Assembly (NCBI RefSeq): GCF_017813365.1
Contig: NZ_JAGIZA010000005.1
Span: forward strand, 62,001 to 126,000
DNA length: 64,000 bases
Origin: Roseomonas indoligenes
GTDB taxonomy: Bacteria > Pseudomonadota > Alphaproteobacteria > Acetobacterales > Acetobacteraceae
Reading direction: 5' to 3'
Shown: positions 55,130 to 64,000 of the stretch, piece after piece
Numbering within the stretch: the stretch's first letter is position 1
Layout: every line of letters begins with the position of its first letter
Program-made: the position numbers and the translations under genes
The notes under the pieces: generated by a model
The model's database searches: none
Told to the model about the DNA's origin: nothing
What the model saw: only the letters and a program-made list of their open reading frames with translations

Positions 55130-56445
55130 CAGGCGATGGTGGCCTTGATACGGGCGATCGCCTCGTCCAGCGGCAGCTCCAGCCGCTCGCCGGTGGCGCG
55201 GCGCTTCAGCTCCACGATGCCCTTGGCGGCGCCGCGCGGGCCGATGATGGCCTGCCAGGGGTAGCCGATCAGGTCGGCGTCGGCGAACTTGGCTCCGGCG
55301 CGCTCGCCGCGGTCGTCGAGGACCGCCTCGTTCGGCAGGGCGGCGTAGATCTGCTCGCAGAGCGCGTCCGCCGCCGCGTCGCCGGGCTTGAGGTTGAGGA
55401 TGGCGCAGGCGAAAGGCGCCACCGCGTCCGGCCAGATGATGCCTTCCTCGTCGTGGCTCGCCTCGATGATCGCGCCCAGCAGGCGGGAGACGCCGATCCC
55501 GTAGGACCCCATTTCCGGCACCACCGTCGCGCCGTCCGGCCCCGCGACCGTCAGCCCCATGGGCTTCGAGTACTTCGTGCCGAAGTAGAAGATGTGTCCC
55601 ACCTCGATCCCGCGCGCGGTGATCTGGCTCTCGGCGGGAATGGCGTCCCAGGCGGCCTCGTCGTGCTTCTCGTCGGTGGCGGCGTAGCGGCTGGTCCAGA
55701 AGTCCATGACCGCCGAGGCCTCACCCGTCCCCGAGGGGTCCTGCGCCAGCACGTCGAACTCCAGCAGGTCCTTGTGCAGGTACACAACGCTCTCGCCGGT
55801 CTCCGCGAGGATGATGAACTCGTGGGAGAGATTGCCGCCGATCGGGCCGGTATCCGCCTGCATCGGGATGGCCTTCAGCCCCATGCGCGCGAAGGTACGG
55901 AGATAGGCACGGAACATGCGCCGGTAGGATTCCCGTGCGCCATCGGCATCGAGGTCGAAGGAATAGGCGTCCTTCATCAGGAACTCGCGCCCGCGCATCA
56001 CGCCGAAGCGGGGGCGGATCTCGTCCCGGAACTTCCACTGGATGTGGTAGAGGTTGCGTGGCAGGTCCCGGTAGGATTTCGCATAGGTCTTGAAGATGTC
56101 GGTGACCATTTCCTCGTTGGTCGGGCCGTAGAGCATCTCGCGGTCGTGCCGGTCGATGATGCGGAGCATCTCCTTGCCGTAGCCGTCGTAGCGCCCGCTC
56201 TCCTTCCACAGCTCGGCGGCCTGGATGGTGGGCATCAGGATCTCCTGCGCCCCCGCCAGATCCTGCTCCTGCCGCACGATATCGGAGACCTTGCGCAGCA
56301 CGCGCAGCCCCAGCGGCAGCCAGGCATAGATGCCGGCGCTGGTCTGGCGAACCATCCCCGCGCGCAGCATCAACCGGTGCGAGACGATCTGCGCCTCGGC
56401 AGGCGTTTCCTTGAGCGTGGGCAGGAAGGCGCGAGAGAGGCGCAA
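55129..56445 (-). CDS. proS: Prolyl-tRNA synthetase, short alphaproteobacterial type
   Basis: Class II synthetase. [43 protein letters not shown] opens it. [56 protein letters not shown] holds motif 2. [17 protein letters not shown] is motif 3, followed by an anticodon-binding domain. At 438 residues it lacks the roughly 180-residue editing insertion of E. coli ProS. Such species usually rely on a separate YbaK/ProX-like editor. The natural N-terminus, [12 protein letters not shown], requires the TTG at 56445; the longer frame is non-homologous and crosses a terminator. Confidence 0.95.
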   Translation of the reverse strand: MRLSRAFLPTLKETPAEAQIVSHRLMLRAGMVRQTSAGIYAWLPLGLRVLRKVSDIVRQEQDLAGAQEILMPTIQAAELWKESGRYDGYGKEMLRIIDRHDREMLYGPTNEEMVTDIFKTYAKSYRDLPRNLYHIQWKFRDEIRPRFGVMRGREFLMKDAYSFDLDADGARESYRRMFRAYLRTFARMGLKAIPMQADTGPIGGNLSHEFIILAETGESVVYLHKDLLEFDVLAQDPSGTGEASAVMDFWTSRYAATDEKHDEAAWDAIPAESQITARGIEVGHIFYFGTKYSKPMGLTVAGPDGATVVPEMGSYGIGVSRLLGAIIEASHDEEGIIWPDAVAPFACAILNLKPGDAAADALCEQIYAALPNEAVLDDRGERAGAKFADADLIGYPWQAIIGPRGAAKGIVELKRRATGERLELPLDEAIARIKATIA

Positions 56446-56520
56446 GGCGGCGGGCTCCGGATGGGAAGAGGCGCGCAACCTAGAGCATGGCGCGGGCGGC
56501 GCAATCCGCCCGGCGACGGC

Positions 56521-56554
56521 GCAAAAAAGAAGGGCCGCCCCGAAGGGACGGCCC
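56521..56554 (-). terminator. Intrinsic terminator between the DUF1467 gene and proS
   Basis: On the minus strand GGGCCGTCCC and GGGGCGGCCC (56554-56532) make a 10-bp stem with one G.U pair and a 3-base loop, followed by TTCTTTTTTGC. It lies 76 bases before the proS start. It most simply ends the DUF1467 transcript, but could also act in the proS leader. Confidence 0.75.
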
Positions 56555-56737
56555 GAGTTTAGGGAGGAAACGCCAGTCACACGGCGGAAGAGGAAAAGCC
56601 CTCTTCCATGTCCCGATGATGCTGCAGTGCGGCCGGGAAGCGAAGCAGTTTATGCTCGCGAAAGATGAAATATTGAGCTGATCGTGCGTATAGCGCTTCA
56701 ATTTTCATCGTCGATGCCCATGATTCCGTCGTTTTGG

Positions 56738-56998
56738 CTAATCGTTAGGCATTGCAAGCCAGCCTTCCCGGAAGGATAGCCAGTCCGCCCGAACCAGCCA
56801 CTCGATAACGAACCAGACAAGGATGGCCAGAAGCGTAGTGAGCACGACTACCCGCAGAACGCGGACCTGGCGTGGCGCGCCGCGCCACCCCCCAGCGCCT
56901 GCGCCCTCGGGGTCAGGGCTGACCCCCAGGGGCAGAACGGCGAAGAGCACCGTCCACCACACGAGGAAGAAAACGACGATCCCGGTGACCCAGCCCAT
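56738..56998 (-). CDS. DUF1467-family small membrane protein
   Basis: 86 residues with two membrane segments, GIVVFFLVWWTVLFAVLPLGV and VVVLTTLLAILVWFVIEWLV, joined by a Gly/Pro/Arg loop that includes the typical SPDPEGAGAG. DUF1467 proteins are almost confined to Alphaproteobacteria and commonly sit next to proS or nuo/rnj genes. Their function is unknown. ATG 56998. About 180 bases downstream lie before the terminator, with no other gene visible. Confidence 0.88.
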   Translation of the reverse strand: MGWVTGIVVFFLVWWTVLFAVLPLGVSPDPEGAGAGGWRGAPRQVRVLRVVVLTTLLAILVWFVIEWLVRADWLSFREGWLAMPND

Positions 56999-57094
56999 CC
57001 TGCCCCAACCTTGCCCTCACTTGCCCGGGATCCGCCGTAATCCCGGCGGGGTCCTCGGCGTTTCTACGCCATGTCGATCCGAAGGGAGACGAAG

Positions 57095-57376
57095 ATGCGT
57101 CGCTTCATTCTTCTCGCCGGACTCGCCCTCGCGGCTGTCCCGGCTATTCCCCAGACTGCCGACGCCCATGGTGGCTGGGAGCGCGAGCGGGCCTGGCGGC
57201 ACCATGAGTTCCGCCGGGAGCAGGCCTGGCGGCGGCATGAGCGCCGGGAGTGGCGCCGCGAGCAGGCCTGGCGGCGGGACCGCTATGAGCGCCGTGCCTA
57301 CCGCCAGGGTTACGGCTACGGGCCGCCGGTTGCCTATGCCCAGCCTGGGCTGACAATTGCCATTCCCTTCCGCTGA
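57095..57376 (+). CDS. Small secreted Arg/Trp-rich protein
   Basis: 93 residues. The signal peptide is [24 protein letters not shown]. The mature part is extremely rich in Arg, Glu, His and Trp with a repeating REQAWRR unit (ERERAWRHHEFRREQAWRR, then WRREQAWRRDRYERR). It ends in a Tyr/Gly/Pro tail, GQGYGYGPPVAYAQP-like, and IAIPFR. GGGAG lies upstream. Small proteins of this composition are frequent in Alphaproteobacteria but I know no assigned role. Binding to acidic envelope polymers or a PXPV-like envelope role are guesses. It converges on rnj with 20 bases between. Confidence 0.75.
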   Translation: MRRFILLAGLALAAVPAIPQTADAHGGWERERAWRHHEFRREQAWRRHERREWRREQAWRRDRYERRAYRQGYGYGPPVAYAQPGLTIAIPFR

Positions 57377-57384
57377 GCACCCCG

Positions 57385-57412
57385 CCTGCTCCGGGTTCAG
57401 ACCCGGAGCAGG
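57385..57412. terminator. Perfect hairpin at the rnj stop codon
   Basis: CCTGCTCCGGGT (57385-57396) and ACCCGGAGCAGG (57401-57412) form a perfect 12-bp stem with a TCAG loop. The stop codon of rnj lies in the loop and one arm is rnj coding sequence. It also lies eight bases after the stop of the small secreted gene, so it may end both transcripts. No T run on either side. Confidence 0.65.
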
Positions 57413-59049
57413 TGGAGTTCTACGAGGGGCCGCTTGCGCACGCGGCGGCCGATGGCCTTGCGAAGAGCGGTGCGCGCCGCCTCCCGCAAGGCCGAATCCT
57501 CCCGCCGTAGCGGCGCCGGCAGGTCATTGACCAGCCGGGCAAGGTCGGATGCAATTTGCGCGGTCGCGTCCTCGCCCTGCTCGAACAGGCCGGGAGCGGA
57601 CACCTGCGGCGTACCGCGCACCCGGCCGTTCTCGTCCACCGCGAGCGAGCCGACGACGACGCCGTTGAACAGCATGCGACGCCGCGCGCCGAGCACGCCG
57701 CCGTCGAGCGGCAGCAGGCGGGTGCCGTCCACGGCCAGCTTGCCGCTCTGCACGGTCTCGCACACCTCGACCGGACCGCCGCCGAGGCGGAGCATGTCCC
57801 CGTCCTCAATGAGGTGCGGCTCGGCGCCGAACTCGCGGGCCAGGGCGGCGTGCTCCTGCAGATGGCGCCACTCACCATGGACGGGCACGGCGTGCCGCGG
57901 CTTCACAAGGTCATAGAGCCGGCGAAGTTCGTCCTTCGCGGGGTGACCGGAGACGTGCACGGGATGCTCGGAATCCGGAGTGATCACGCGGCACCCAGCC
58001 CGATAGAGCGCGGCCTCGACGTTCATGATCGCCTTCTCGTTCCCGGGGATCATGCGGGACGAGAAGACCACCGTATCCCCCTCGCCTAGAGAAATCTGGG
58101 GATGGGTGTCCGCCGCGATCTTCGCCAGCGCCGACCGGGGCTCGCCCTGGCTGCCCGTGCAGATGATCAGCAACTCGTCATCCGGCAAGTAGCCGGCCTC
58201 CTCCTCGTCCAGGAAGGGCGGAAGGTCGCTGAAGTACCCGGTCTCGCGGGCGGCCGCGTCGGCATTGCGGAGAGACCGGCCGAATAGCGCCACCCGCCGG
58301 CCGGCGGCCATGGCGGCCCGCGTGATGGAATCGACCCGCGCAATGTTCGTGGCAAAGCAGGAGACGGCGACCCGGCCCTTCAGCGTCGCGATCAATGCCG
58401 TAAGCGCCTCCAGCACGGTGGCCTCGCTGCCGGAATGCCCGTCGACGAGAGCATTGGTGCTGTCGCAGACCATGGCCAACACCCCTTCCTCGCCCAGCTT
58501 GGCAAAGGCGGCCTCGTCGGTCGGCGGACCGATCAGGGGATTTGGGTCCAGCTTCCAGTCGCCGGTGTGCAGCACGATGCCGTGGCGGGTGCGGATGGCG
58601 AGGGCCTGCGATTCCGGCACGGAATGCGCCACGCGCAGGAACTGCAGGTCGAAGTTCCCAATCTTCACGCGGGAGGAGAGCGGCACGGTGTGGATCGTCA
58701 CCTCGTGCAGCAGGCCGGCCTCACCCAGCTTCCGGCGCAGCACGGCGGCCGCGAAGGGGCTGGCGTAAAGCGGGCAGCGCAGCAAGGACCAGAGGTGCGC
58801 GACCGCGCCAAGATGATCCTCATGCGCGTGGGTGATCACCAGCCCCACCAGCCGGTCCCGGCGCTCTGACAGCCAGGCCGGATCGGGGACGAGGATCTCG
58901 GCCTCGGGTGCCTCGGCGCCGCCGAAGCCGATGCCGCAATCAACGGCGAGAAGCTGTCCGTCCAGGCGATAGACGTTGAGGTTCATGCCGATCTCCCCCG
59001 TCCCCCCAAGCGGGAGGAAGGCGAGGTCGTCGGAAGTATCGAAGGTCAT
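57397..59049 (-). CDS. rnj: Ribonuclease J
   Basis: Metallo-beta-lactamase/beta-CASP nuclease with 5' exonuclease and endonuclease activity in mRNA decay and rRNA maturation. 550 residues. The zinc motif HAHEDH is at 74-79 (GLVITHAHEDHLGAVAHL). GDWKLDPNP, the beta-CASP region ICTGSQGEPRSALAKIA with FSSRMIPGNEKAIMNVEAALYRAG, and VSGHPAKDELRRLYDLVKPRHAVPVHGEWRHL follow. A C-terminal domain ends RKRPLVELHLLRV. ATG 59049. The birA-rnj order, downstream of nuo, is common in Alphaproteobacteria. Confidence 0.96.
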   Translation of the reverse strand: MTFDTSDDLAFLPLGGTGEIGMNLNVYRLDGQLLAVDCGIGFGGAEAPEAEILVPDPAWLSERRDRLVGLVITHAHEDHLGAVAHLWSLLRCPLYASPFAAAVLRRKLGEAGLLHEVTIHTVPLSSRVKIGNFDLQFLRVAHSVPESQALAIRTRHGIVLHTGDWKLDPNPLIGPPTDEAAFAKLGEEGVLAMVCDSTNALVDGHSGSEATVLEALTALIATLKGRVAVSCFATNIARVDSITRAAMAAGRRVALFGRSLRNADAAARETGYFSDLPPFLDEEEAGYLPDDELLIICTGSQGEPRSALAKIAADTHPQISLGEGDTVVFSSRMIPGNEKAIMNVEAALYRAGCRVITPDSEHPVHVSGHPAKDELRRLYDLVKPRHAVPVHGEWRHLQEHAALAREFGAEPHLIEDGDMLRLGGGPVEVCETVQSGKLAVDGTRLLPLDGGVLGARRRMLFNGVVVGSLAVDENGRVRGTPQVSAPGLFEQGEDATAQIASDLARLVNDLPAPLRREDSALREAARTALRKAIGRRVRKRPLVELHLLRV

Positions 59050-59253
59050 TCGTTCTCGTTCTTGAGGAAGTCAGGTTTCGATCGTTTCGTGACAGATGGG
59101 GGGTGCGCCGCGGGTCGCCAACGGGGCGTCCCGGTCCGGCGCCGCTATCCGAGGCCAATCCTTCGAATGCCGGGACCCGCGGGGCGTAACAAGGGGCGGA
59201 ACGGCGGCAGACGATCACCTTCCGGTCACCCTGGCCGCAAGGGATGGCTGCAC

Positions 59254-59979
59254 TCAGGCGTCCACCTGCCCGGCGATGACGGTTTCCAGTCCCCTCTCCG
59301 TGCGGAGCCGCAGGGCGCCGCTATCGTCCAGACCATCGAACAATCCGGCCAGAGGTGCCCCGGCCGCCGTGACGGTGAGTGCCACACCAGGCCGATGGCC
59401 GCGCGCGAGCCAGGCCACACGGATCGGCTCGAAGCCTTCCGTCTCCCGGACGGCGCGCCAGCGATCCAAGGAAGCCAGCACCGCCGCGGCAGCAACTTCT
59501 GGCTCCGGCGCGGGCTGCGGCAGCGCTGCCGTCCGGCGGCCGGACAGCTGAGGGGCGTGTGCCAAGTTTACCCCGAAGCCAAAGGACAGCCAGTCCAACC
59601 AGCCCCTCGCGTCCAGGCTGGCTTCTGCAAGGATACCCGCGCACTTCGCCCCCCTGATCAGAACGTCGTTCGGCCATTTCAGGGTCAGGTCGGGCCCGGC
59701 CAGAGGCGCCAGGGCATCGTACAGGGCCACGGCCGCCAGCAGTCCCCATTGCGGCACTTCCCGCGCAGGAGCGGTCGGGCGGAGCAGGACAGAGAGGTAG
59801 AGGTTGCCGATCGGCGATTCCCAGGATCGGCCATGCGTCCCGCGACCGGCGGTCTGGCGGCGCGCGAGGATGGCGAGGCGTTCCGCTTCACCATCCTCCG
59901 CGCTTCGCCGGATCAGGTCGGCGGTGCTGGGGAGCTGGTCATGGACCTGCAGCCGCCAGCCCGCCGGAGCCGTGCTCAT
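59254..59979 (-). CDS. birA: Biotin-[acetyl-CoA carboxylase] ligase
   Basis: Attaches biotin to the carboxylase carrier protein. 241 residues: STADLIRRSAEDGEAERLAILARRQTAGRGTHGRSWESPIGNLYLSVLLRP covers the biotin and ATP site, with GRGTHGR in place of the more common GRGRRGR. LTLKWPNDVLI and KCAGILAE follow, then a C-terminal SH3-like domain. It has no N-terminal DNA-binding domain, so it is not a repressor. Its start overlaps nuoN by four bases. The gap of about 200 bases to rnj contains no gene that I can see and probably an rnj promoter. Confidence 0.94.
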   Translation of the reverse strand: MSTAPAGWRLQVHDQLPSTADLIRRSAEDGEAERLAILARRQTAGRGTHGRSWESPIGNLYLSVLLRPTAPAREVPQWGLLAAVALYDALAPLAGPDLTLKWPNDVLIRGAKCAGILAEASLDARGWLDWLSFGFGVNLAHAPQLSGRRTAALPQPAPEPEVAAAAVLASLDRWRAVRETEGFEPIRVAWLARGHRPGVALTVTAAGAPLAGLFDGLDDSGALRLRTERGLETVIAGQVDA

Positions 59980-61397
59980 CCCGCCAGGGCGGCCACCGCC
60001 GCCGCAGCCGCCGCGACGATCGGTGCCGGGAAGAGGAAGAAGAGCACGTTGAACAGCCCCGCCCCCGCCAGCACCATGGAGACGGCCGCCGGCCGCTGAT
60101 CCAGCGCACCGGCCGGATTGTCGAAGTACATCACCTTAATAATGCGGAGGTAGTAGTAGGCGCCCACAACGCTGGTCAGCACGCCGACCGTCGCCAGGAC
60201 CCAGAAGCCCTCCTGCACCGCCGCGAGGAAAACATAGAGCTTCGAGAAGAACCCGGCGAGCGGCGGAATGCCGGCCATGGAGAACATGAAGACCGTCATC
60301 GCTGCGGCCATGCCCGGATCGGTTCGGCCAAGACCAGCCAGATCTTCCACCCGCTCCAAGGACTTGCCCTGGCGGCGCATGGAGACGAGCACCGCGAAGA
60401 CGCCCGCGTTCATCACGAGGTAGATCGCCATGTAAAGCATCACGCCGCGCAGCCCGACATCGGTGGCGACCGCGAGGCCCATCAAGGCATAGCCGATATG
60501 GCCGATGGAAGAGTAGGCCATCAGCCGCTTGATATTCTGCTGCCGGATGGCGGCGAAGGAGCCGAGCAGCATGGACCCGAGCGAGGCCAGCCAGATCACG
60601 CCCTGCCACTGCTCCGCCAGGTCGGCGAAGGGGTCGGCCAGCACGCGCACGAGAAGGGACACGGCCGCCACCTTCGGCGCGGACGCGAAGAAGGCCGTAA
60701 CCGGCGTCGGCGCGCCCTCATAAACGTCGGGCGTCCACATGTGGAAGGGAACGGCCGAAATCTTGAAGGCAAGCGCGGCGATGACGAAGGTCACGCCAAC
60801 GATCAGCCCGAGCGAGATCCCTTCCGTGGTGGATACAGCGCTGGCAACCGCGGCGAAGTTCGTGGAGCCGGAAAAGCCGTAGGTGAGGCTCGCGCCGTAG
60901 AGGTAGAGGCCCGAGGCCAGGGCCCCGAGCACGAAGTACTTCAGCCCGGCCTCGGCGGAGCGCGCGTTGTCACGGTCGAAGGCCGCGATGACGTAGAGCG
61001 AGAGCGAGAGCAGCTCCAGCCCGAGATAGAGAGTGATGAGGTCGGAGGCCGAGACCATCACCAGCATGCCGATCGTGCTGAACAGCACGAGGATCGGGAA
61101 CTCGAAGCGGGCGATGCCCTGCCGCACGTTCCAGTCGAGCGCCAGCATCAGACCGGAGGCGGCACCCAGCAGGATCAGCACCTTCGCGAAGCGTGAGAAG
61201 CTGTCCGATACGAACTGGTTGCCGAAGGCCTGGCCATCCGGCGTGGCCATGACCAGCACCGCAGCCACCAGCAGCGCGCCGAGCGTGCCCATGGTGATCG
61301 GGAAGGTCGTGTCCCGCTTCGGGATCACACCCGCGAGCAGGAGAACGAGGCCCGAGACCGCGAGGAGGATCTCAGGAAGGGCGAGGGTCCAGTTCAT
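59976..61397 (-). CDS. nuoN: NADH-quinone oxidoreductase subunit N
   Basis: Proton-pumping membrane subunit of complex I, antiporter-like fold. 473 residues with about 14 membrane segments. The helix carrying the conserved Glu is DLITLYLGLELLSLSLYVIAAFDRD. The proton-channel lysines lie in FKISAVPFHMWTPDVYEGAPTPVTAFFA and NIKRLMAYSSIGHIGYALMG. ATG 61397 is four bases after nuoM. It is the last nuo gene and overlaps birA. Confidence 0.97.
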   Translation of the reverse strand: MNWTLALPEILLAVSGLVLLLAGVIPKRDTTFPITMGTLGALLVAAVLVMATPDGQAFGNQFVSDSFSRFAKVLILLGAASGLMLALDWNVRQGIARFEFPILVLFSTIGMLVMVSASDLITLYLGLELLSLSLYVIAAFDRDNARSAEAGLKYFVLGALASGLYLYGASLTYGFSGSTNFAAVASAVSTTEGISLGLIVGVTFVIAALAFKISAVPFHMWTPDVYEGAPTPVTAFFASAPKVAAVSLLVRVLADPFADLAEQWQGVIWLASLGSMLLGSFAAIRQQNIKRLMAYSSIGHIGYALMGLAVATDVGLRGVMLYMAIYLVMNAGVFAVLVSMRRQGKSLERVEDLAGLGRTDPGMAAAMTVFMFSMAGIPPLAGFFSKLYVFLAAVQEGFWVLATVGVLTSVVGAYYYLRIIKVMYFDNPAGALDQRPAAVSMVLAGAGLFNVLFFLFPAPIVAAAAAAVAALAG

Positions 61398-61401
61398 CGT
61401 C

Positions 61402-62913
61402 TCAAAGCCCCGCCACGCGCGGCACCGCCAGGGCTGCCTCGTGCCGCTCGATCAGCGCGGCGACGGAGGCCTCCCAGACATGGGTGAAGGAAGAAGGATA
61501 GATCCCCATCCAGAGGGTGAGGACGATCAGTGGCGCGAAGATGGCGATCTCACGCGGAGAGAGGTCGAGCAGGCCGCGCACCTCATCCCGCGTGATGCGG
61601 GAGAAGACGACGCGCCGGTACAGCCACAGCATGTAGGCTGCGCCAAGGATCATGCCCATGCCGGTGCCGAGAGCGACCCATCCGTTGGACTTCCAGGCAC
61701 CGGTGATCACCAGGAACTCACCCGGGAAGTTTGCCGTGCCGGGCAGCGCCACGCTGGCCATGGTGAAGAGCATGAACACGAGAGCGTAGGAGGGCATGAC
61801 CTTCGCCACCCCACCGTAGCGCGCGATCTCACGCGTGTGCAGGCGGTCGTAGACCACGCCAACGCAGAGGAACAGCGCGCCGGAGACAACGCCGTGCGCC
61901 AGCATGGTGAAGATGGCGCCGGAGATACCCTGCTGGTTGAAGGTGAAGAGACCCACCGTGACCACGCCCATATGGGCAACGGAGGAGTAGGCGATCAGCT
62001 TCTTCATGTCCTGCTGCGCAAAGGCGATCATGGAGGTGTAGATCACCGCCACGACCGAAAGCGCGAACATCATCGGCGCGAAGAATTGCGACGCCTCCGG
62101 GAACAGCGGGATGGAGAAGCGGAGGAACCCGTACCCGCCCATTTTCAGCAGCACGCCCGCCAGGATCACGGAACCGGCCGTCGGCGCTTCCACGTGCGCG
62201 TCGGGCAGCCAAGTGTGCACCGGCCACATCGGCACCTTCACGGCGAAGGAAGCGAAGAAGGCCAGGAACATCCAGTACTGCCAGGAGGAGGGAACCGCCT
62301 TCTGGACGAGCACCGCCATGTCCGTGCTGCCGGCATTGTACCAGAGCGCCAGGATGGCCAGCAGCATCAGCACGGAGCCGAGCAGCGTGTAGAGGAAGAA
62401 CTTGAAGGCCGCGTAGACGCGCCGCTGCCCGCCCCAGATGCCGATGATGAGGAACATCGGGATCAGCACGCCCTCGAAGAAGACGTAGAAAATGATGAGG
62501 TCGAGCGCGCAGAACATGCCGACCATCATCGTCTCCAGGACGAGAAAGGCGATCATGTACTCCCGCACGCGGGTCTGCACCGCCTCCCAGGAGGCGAGAA
62601 TGCAGATCGGCGTCAGCAGCGTGGAGAGCAGGACGAACAGCACGGAGATGCCGTCCACACCCATGTGGTAGTTCACGCCGAAATCCGGCAGCCAGTTCAG
62701 GTTCTCGACAAACTGCGGCGCCACGACCGAGGAGTCGAACTGGAACCACAGGATGAGCGAGAGGACGAAGACGATCAGACTGGTCCAGAGCGCTGTCCAG
62801 CGGGAGTTCGAGGCGACGGTCGCCTCGTCCCCGCGGATGCAGAGGATCGCCACCACGCCGGCCAGAGGCAGGAAGGTGAGGAGGGAGAGCAGCGGAAAGC
62901 CGGCGGCGTTCAT
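61402..62913 (-). CDS. nuoM: NADH-quinone oxidoreductase subunit M
   Basis: Antiporter-like membrane subunit of complex I, 503 residues. It has about 14 membrane segments. The conserved Glu is in FYVFFEGVLIPMFLIIGIWGG, lysine-bearing helices are FAVKVPMWPVHTWLPDAHVEAPTAGSVILAG and DMKKLIAYSSVAHMGVV, and it ends with a helix before LIERHEAALAVPRVAGL. Start ATG 62913 overlaps the nuoL stop by four bases. Confidence 0.97.
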   Translation of the reverse strand: MNAAGFPLLSLLTFLPLAGVVAILCIRGDEATVASNSRWTALWTSLIVFVLSLILWFQFDSSVVAPQFVENLNWLPDFGVNYHMGVDGISVLFVLLSTLLTPICILASWEAVQTRVREYMIAFLVLETMMVGMFCALDLIIFYVFFEGVLIPMFLIIGIWGGQRRVYAAFKFFLYTLLGSVLMLLAILALWYNAGSTDMAVLVQKAVPSSWQYWMFLAFFASFAVKVPMWPVHTWLPDAHVEAPTAGSVILAGVLLKMGGYGFLRFSIPLFPEASQFFAPMMFALSVVAVIYTSMIAFAQQDMKKLIAYSSVAHMGVVTVGLFTFNQQGISGAIFTMLAHGVVSGALFLCVGVVYDRLHTREIARYGGVAKVMPSYALVFMLFTMASVALPGTANFPGEFLVITGAWKSNGWVALGTGMGMILGAAYMLWLYRRVVFSRITRDEVRGLLDLSPREIAIFAPLIVLTLWMGIYPSSFTHVWEASVAALIERHEAALAVPRVAGL

Positions 62914-64000
62914 CGGGTGAAGCCCAGGAAGATGACCGAGACGAAGACCACGAGGCCCGCGATCATGGTGAAGGCGTAGTTCGCCACGCGTCCGGTCTGG
63001 AAGCGCGCGACCCCGCGCGCCGCATCGACCGTGAGCGCGGCCACGCCGTTCGGCACGCCGTCGATGATGGTGGCATCGCCCGTCTTCCAGAACGCCTGCG
63101 CGAGGCGGCGGAAAGGCCGGACGAAGAGCCAGTCATACAGCTCGTCGAAGTACCACTTGTGCAGCAGGAACTTGTGCACCCCCGGGAAGGTGGCGGCGAT
63201 GCGCGCCGGGATGGCTGGAAAGAACATGTAGAAGACGTAGGCCAGCACGATCCCGACCACGCCAATTACCGTCGGCGCCAGCCCGACCCACTCCGGTCCC
63301 TCATGCGCGTTGTGCAGCACGTGGTTGTGCTCGGCGTTGAAGATCGCACCATTCCAGAAGTGCGCCTGGTCGTGACCAACGAAGTACTCGTAGAACACTG
63401 CGCCGGTGAAGATGGCGCCGACCGCGAGGACCAGCAGCGGGATCAGCATCACCGCCGGGCTCTCGTGGACATGCTCCATCACATGGTGATCCGCCCGCGG
63501 CTTGCCGTGAAAGGTCATGATGATCAGGCGCCAGGAGTAGAAGGCGGTGAGGAAGGCGGCGATCAGGCCGAGCACGAAGGCGTACATCCCCGCGCCCGTA
63601 TGCGCAGCGAAGGCGCTCTCCAGGATCATGTCCTTGGAATAGTAGCCGGCGAAGAAGGGCACGCCCGCCAGGGCAAGGCTGCCGATCCACATCACCGCGT
63701 AGGTAACGGGGATCTTGGTCCAGATGCCACCCATCTTCCGGATGTCCTGCTCGTCCGACATCGCGTGGATCACGGAGCCGGCGGACAGGAATAGCAGGGC
63801 CTTGAAGAAGGCGTGGGTGAAAAGGTGGAAGACCGCCGCCTGATACGCGCCCACACCGATGGCGAAGAACATGTAGCCGAGCTGCGAGCAGGTCGAGTAG
63901 GCGATCACCCGCTTGATGTCGTTCTGCACGCAGCCGATCGTGGCGGCGAAGAGGGCAGTGGAGGCGCCCACGATCGTCACCAGGGTCAGTGCGTTCGGGG
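62910..64000 (-). CDS. nuoL: NADH-quinone oxidoreductase subunit L, 5' end outside window
   Basis: The frame is open to the right edge, giving the last 363 or so residues. They include ALTLVTIVGASTALFAATIGCVQNDIKRVIAYSTCSQLGYMFFAIGVGAYQAAVFHLFTHAFFKALLFLSAGSVIHAM, the best-known NuoL stretch. Later come DMILESAFAAHTG and the long lateral helix and final membrane segment that NuoL adds to the antiporter fold (from HKWYFDELYDWLFVRP to the end). The upstream part should lie to the right. Overlap with nuoM indicates the usual nuoL-M-N order. Confidence 0.97.
   Translation of the reverse strand, partial: PNALTLVTIVGASTALFAATIGCVQNDIKRVIAYSTCSQLGYMFFAIGVGAYQAAVFHLFTHAFFKALLFLSAGSVIHAMSDEQDIRKMGGIWTKIPVTYAVMWIGSLALAGVPFFAGYYSKDMILESAFAAHTGAGMYAFVLGLIAAFLTAFYSWRLIIMTFHGKPRADHHVMEHVHESPAVMLIPLLVLAVGAIFTGAVFYEYFVGHDQAHFWNGAIFNAEHNHVLHNAHEGPEWVGLAPTVIGVVGIVLAYVFYMFFPAIPARIAATFPGVHKFLLHKWYFDELYDWLFVRPFRRLAQAFWKTGDATIIDGVPNGVAALTVDAARGVARFQTGRVANYAFTMIAGLVVFVSVIFLGFTR

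Noticed and set aside
61033-62979. Plus-strand open frame of 648 codons opposite nuoN/nuoM
   Set aside because: Composition is dominated by His, Glu, Arg and Gly, as expected from the complement of membrane-protein codons. No support as a gene.

Overview
The window is high-GC chromosomal DNA from an alphaproteobacterium. Gene content and order suggest the Rhodospirillales, most likely an Acetobacteraceae of the Roseomonas type. That is an inference from recognised proteins and their order, not from a database search. The supporting signs are a TctC/Bug solute receptor, LpxI at the lipid A step, a short prolyl-tRNA synthetase without the inserted editing domain, a ClpS2-type adaptor, and the order nuoL-nuoM-nuoN-birA-rnj followed by DUF1467, proS, lolC/E and lolD. 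I see no insertion sequence, prophage, CRISPR array or rRNA. Most of the window is core genome.

Layout. 1-5.4 kb: a GPP34-domain gene cut by the window edge, a TctC receptor, gamma-glutamyltransferase and malate synthase G. 5.7-8.2 kb: two tandem OmpA-type outer membrane proteins whose 3' halves and terminators are nearly identical in DNA. 8.2-12.5 kb: an epsC-type serine acetyltransferase with cysK, a 1-Cys peroxiredoxin, dadA and a secreted unknown. 12.8-17.9 kb: tRNA-Met and a leftward sulfur-transfer operon (Rrf2 regulator, two cysteine desulfurases, ferredoxin, TenA, MnmA). 18.3-25.2 kb: an alpha/beta hydrolase, anmK, tyrS, comEC and gltX. 25.2-29.9 kb: a tightly coupled rightward operon of an NMT1-type receptor, an amidohydrolase, an ATPase and two permeases. 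This is the main accessory block.

29.9-46.6 kb: leftward genes from rpsB through tsf, pyrH, frr, uppS, cdsA, dxr, rseP, bamA, skp, lpxD, fabZ, lpxA and lpxI, then gloA, ycjX and ycjF. They link translation, isoprenoid and phospholipid supply, lipid A synthesis and outer membrane assembly. 46.8-53.2 kb: a TerB-like protein, a nitroreductase, dnaE, clpS2 and a DUF6492-like gene. 53.2-64 kb: lolD, lolC/E, proS, DUF1467, a small Arg/Trp-rich secreted protein, RNase J, birA and the nuoN, nuoM and partial nuoL genes of complex I.

The observations I would follow first are the locally homogenised OmpA pair, an IscR-like regulator with no cysteine at all, a 20-bp inverted repeat upstream of it, and the amidohydrolase/ABC-importer operon of unknown substrate. 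I did not find clear evidence of a wholly new system.
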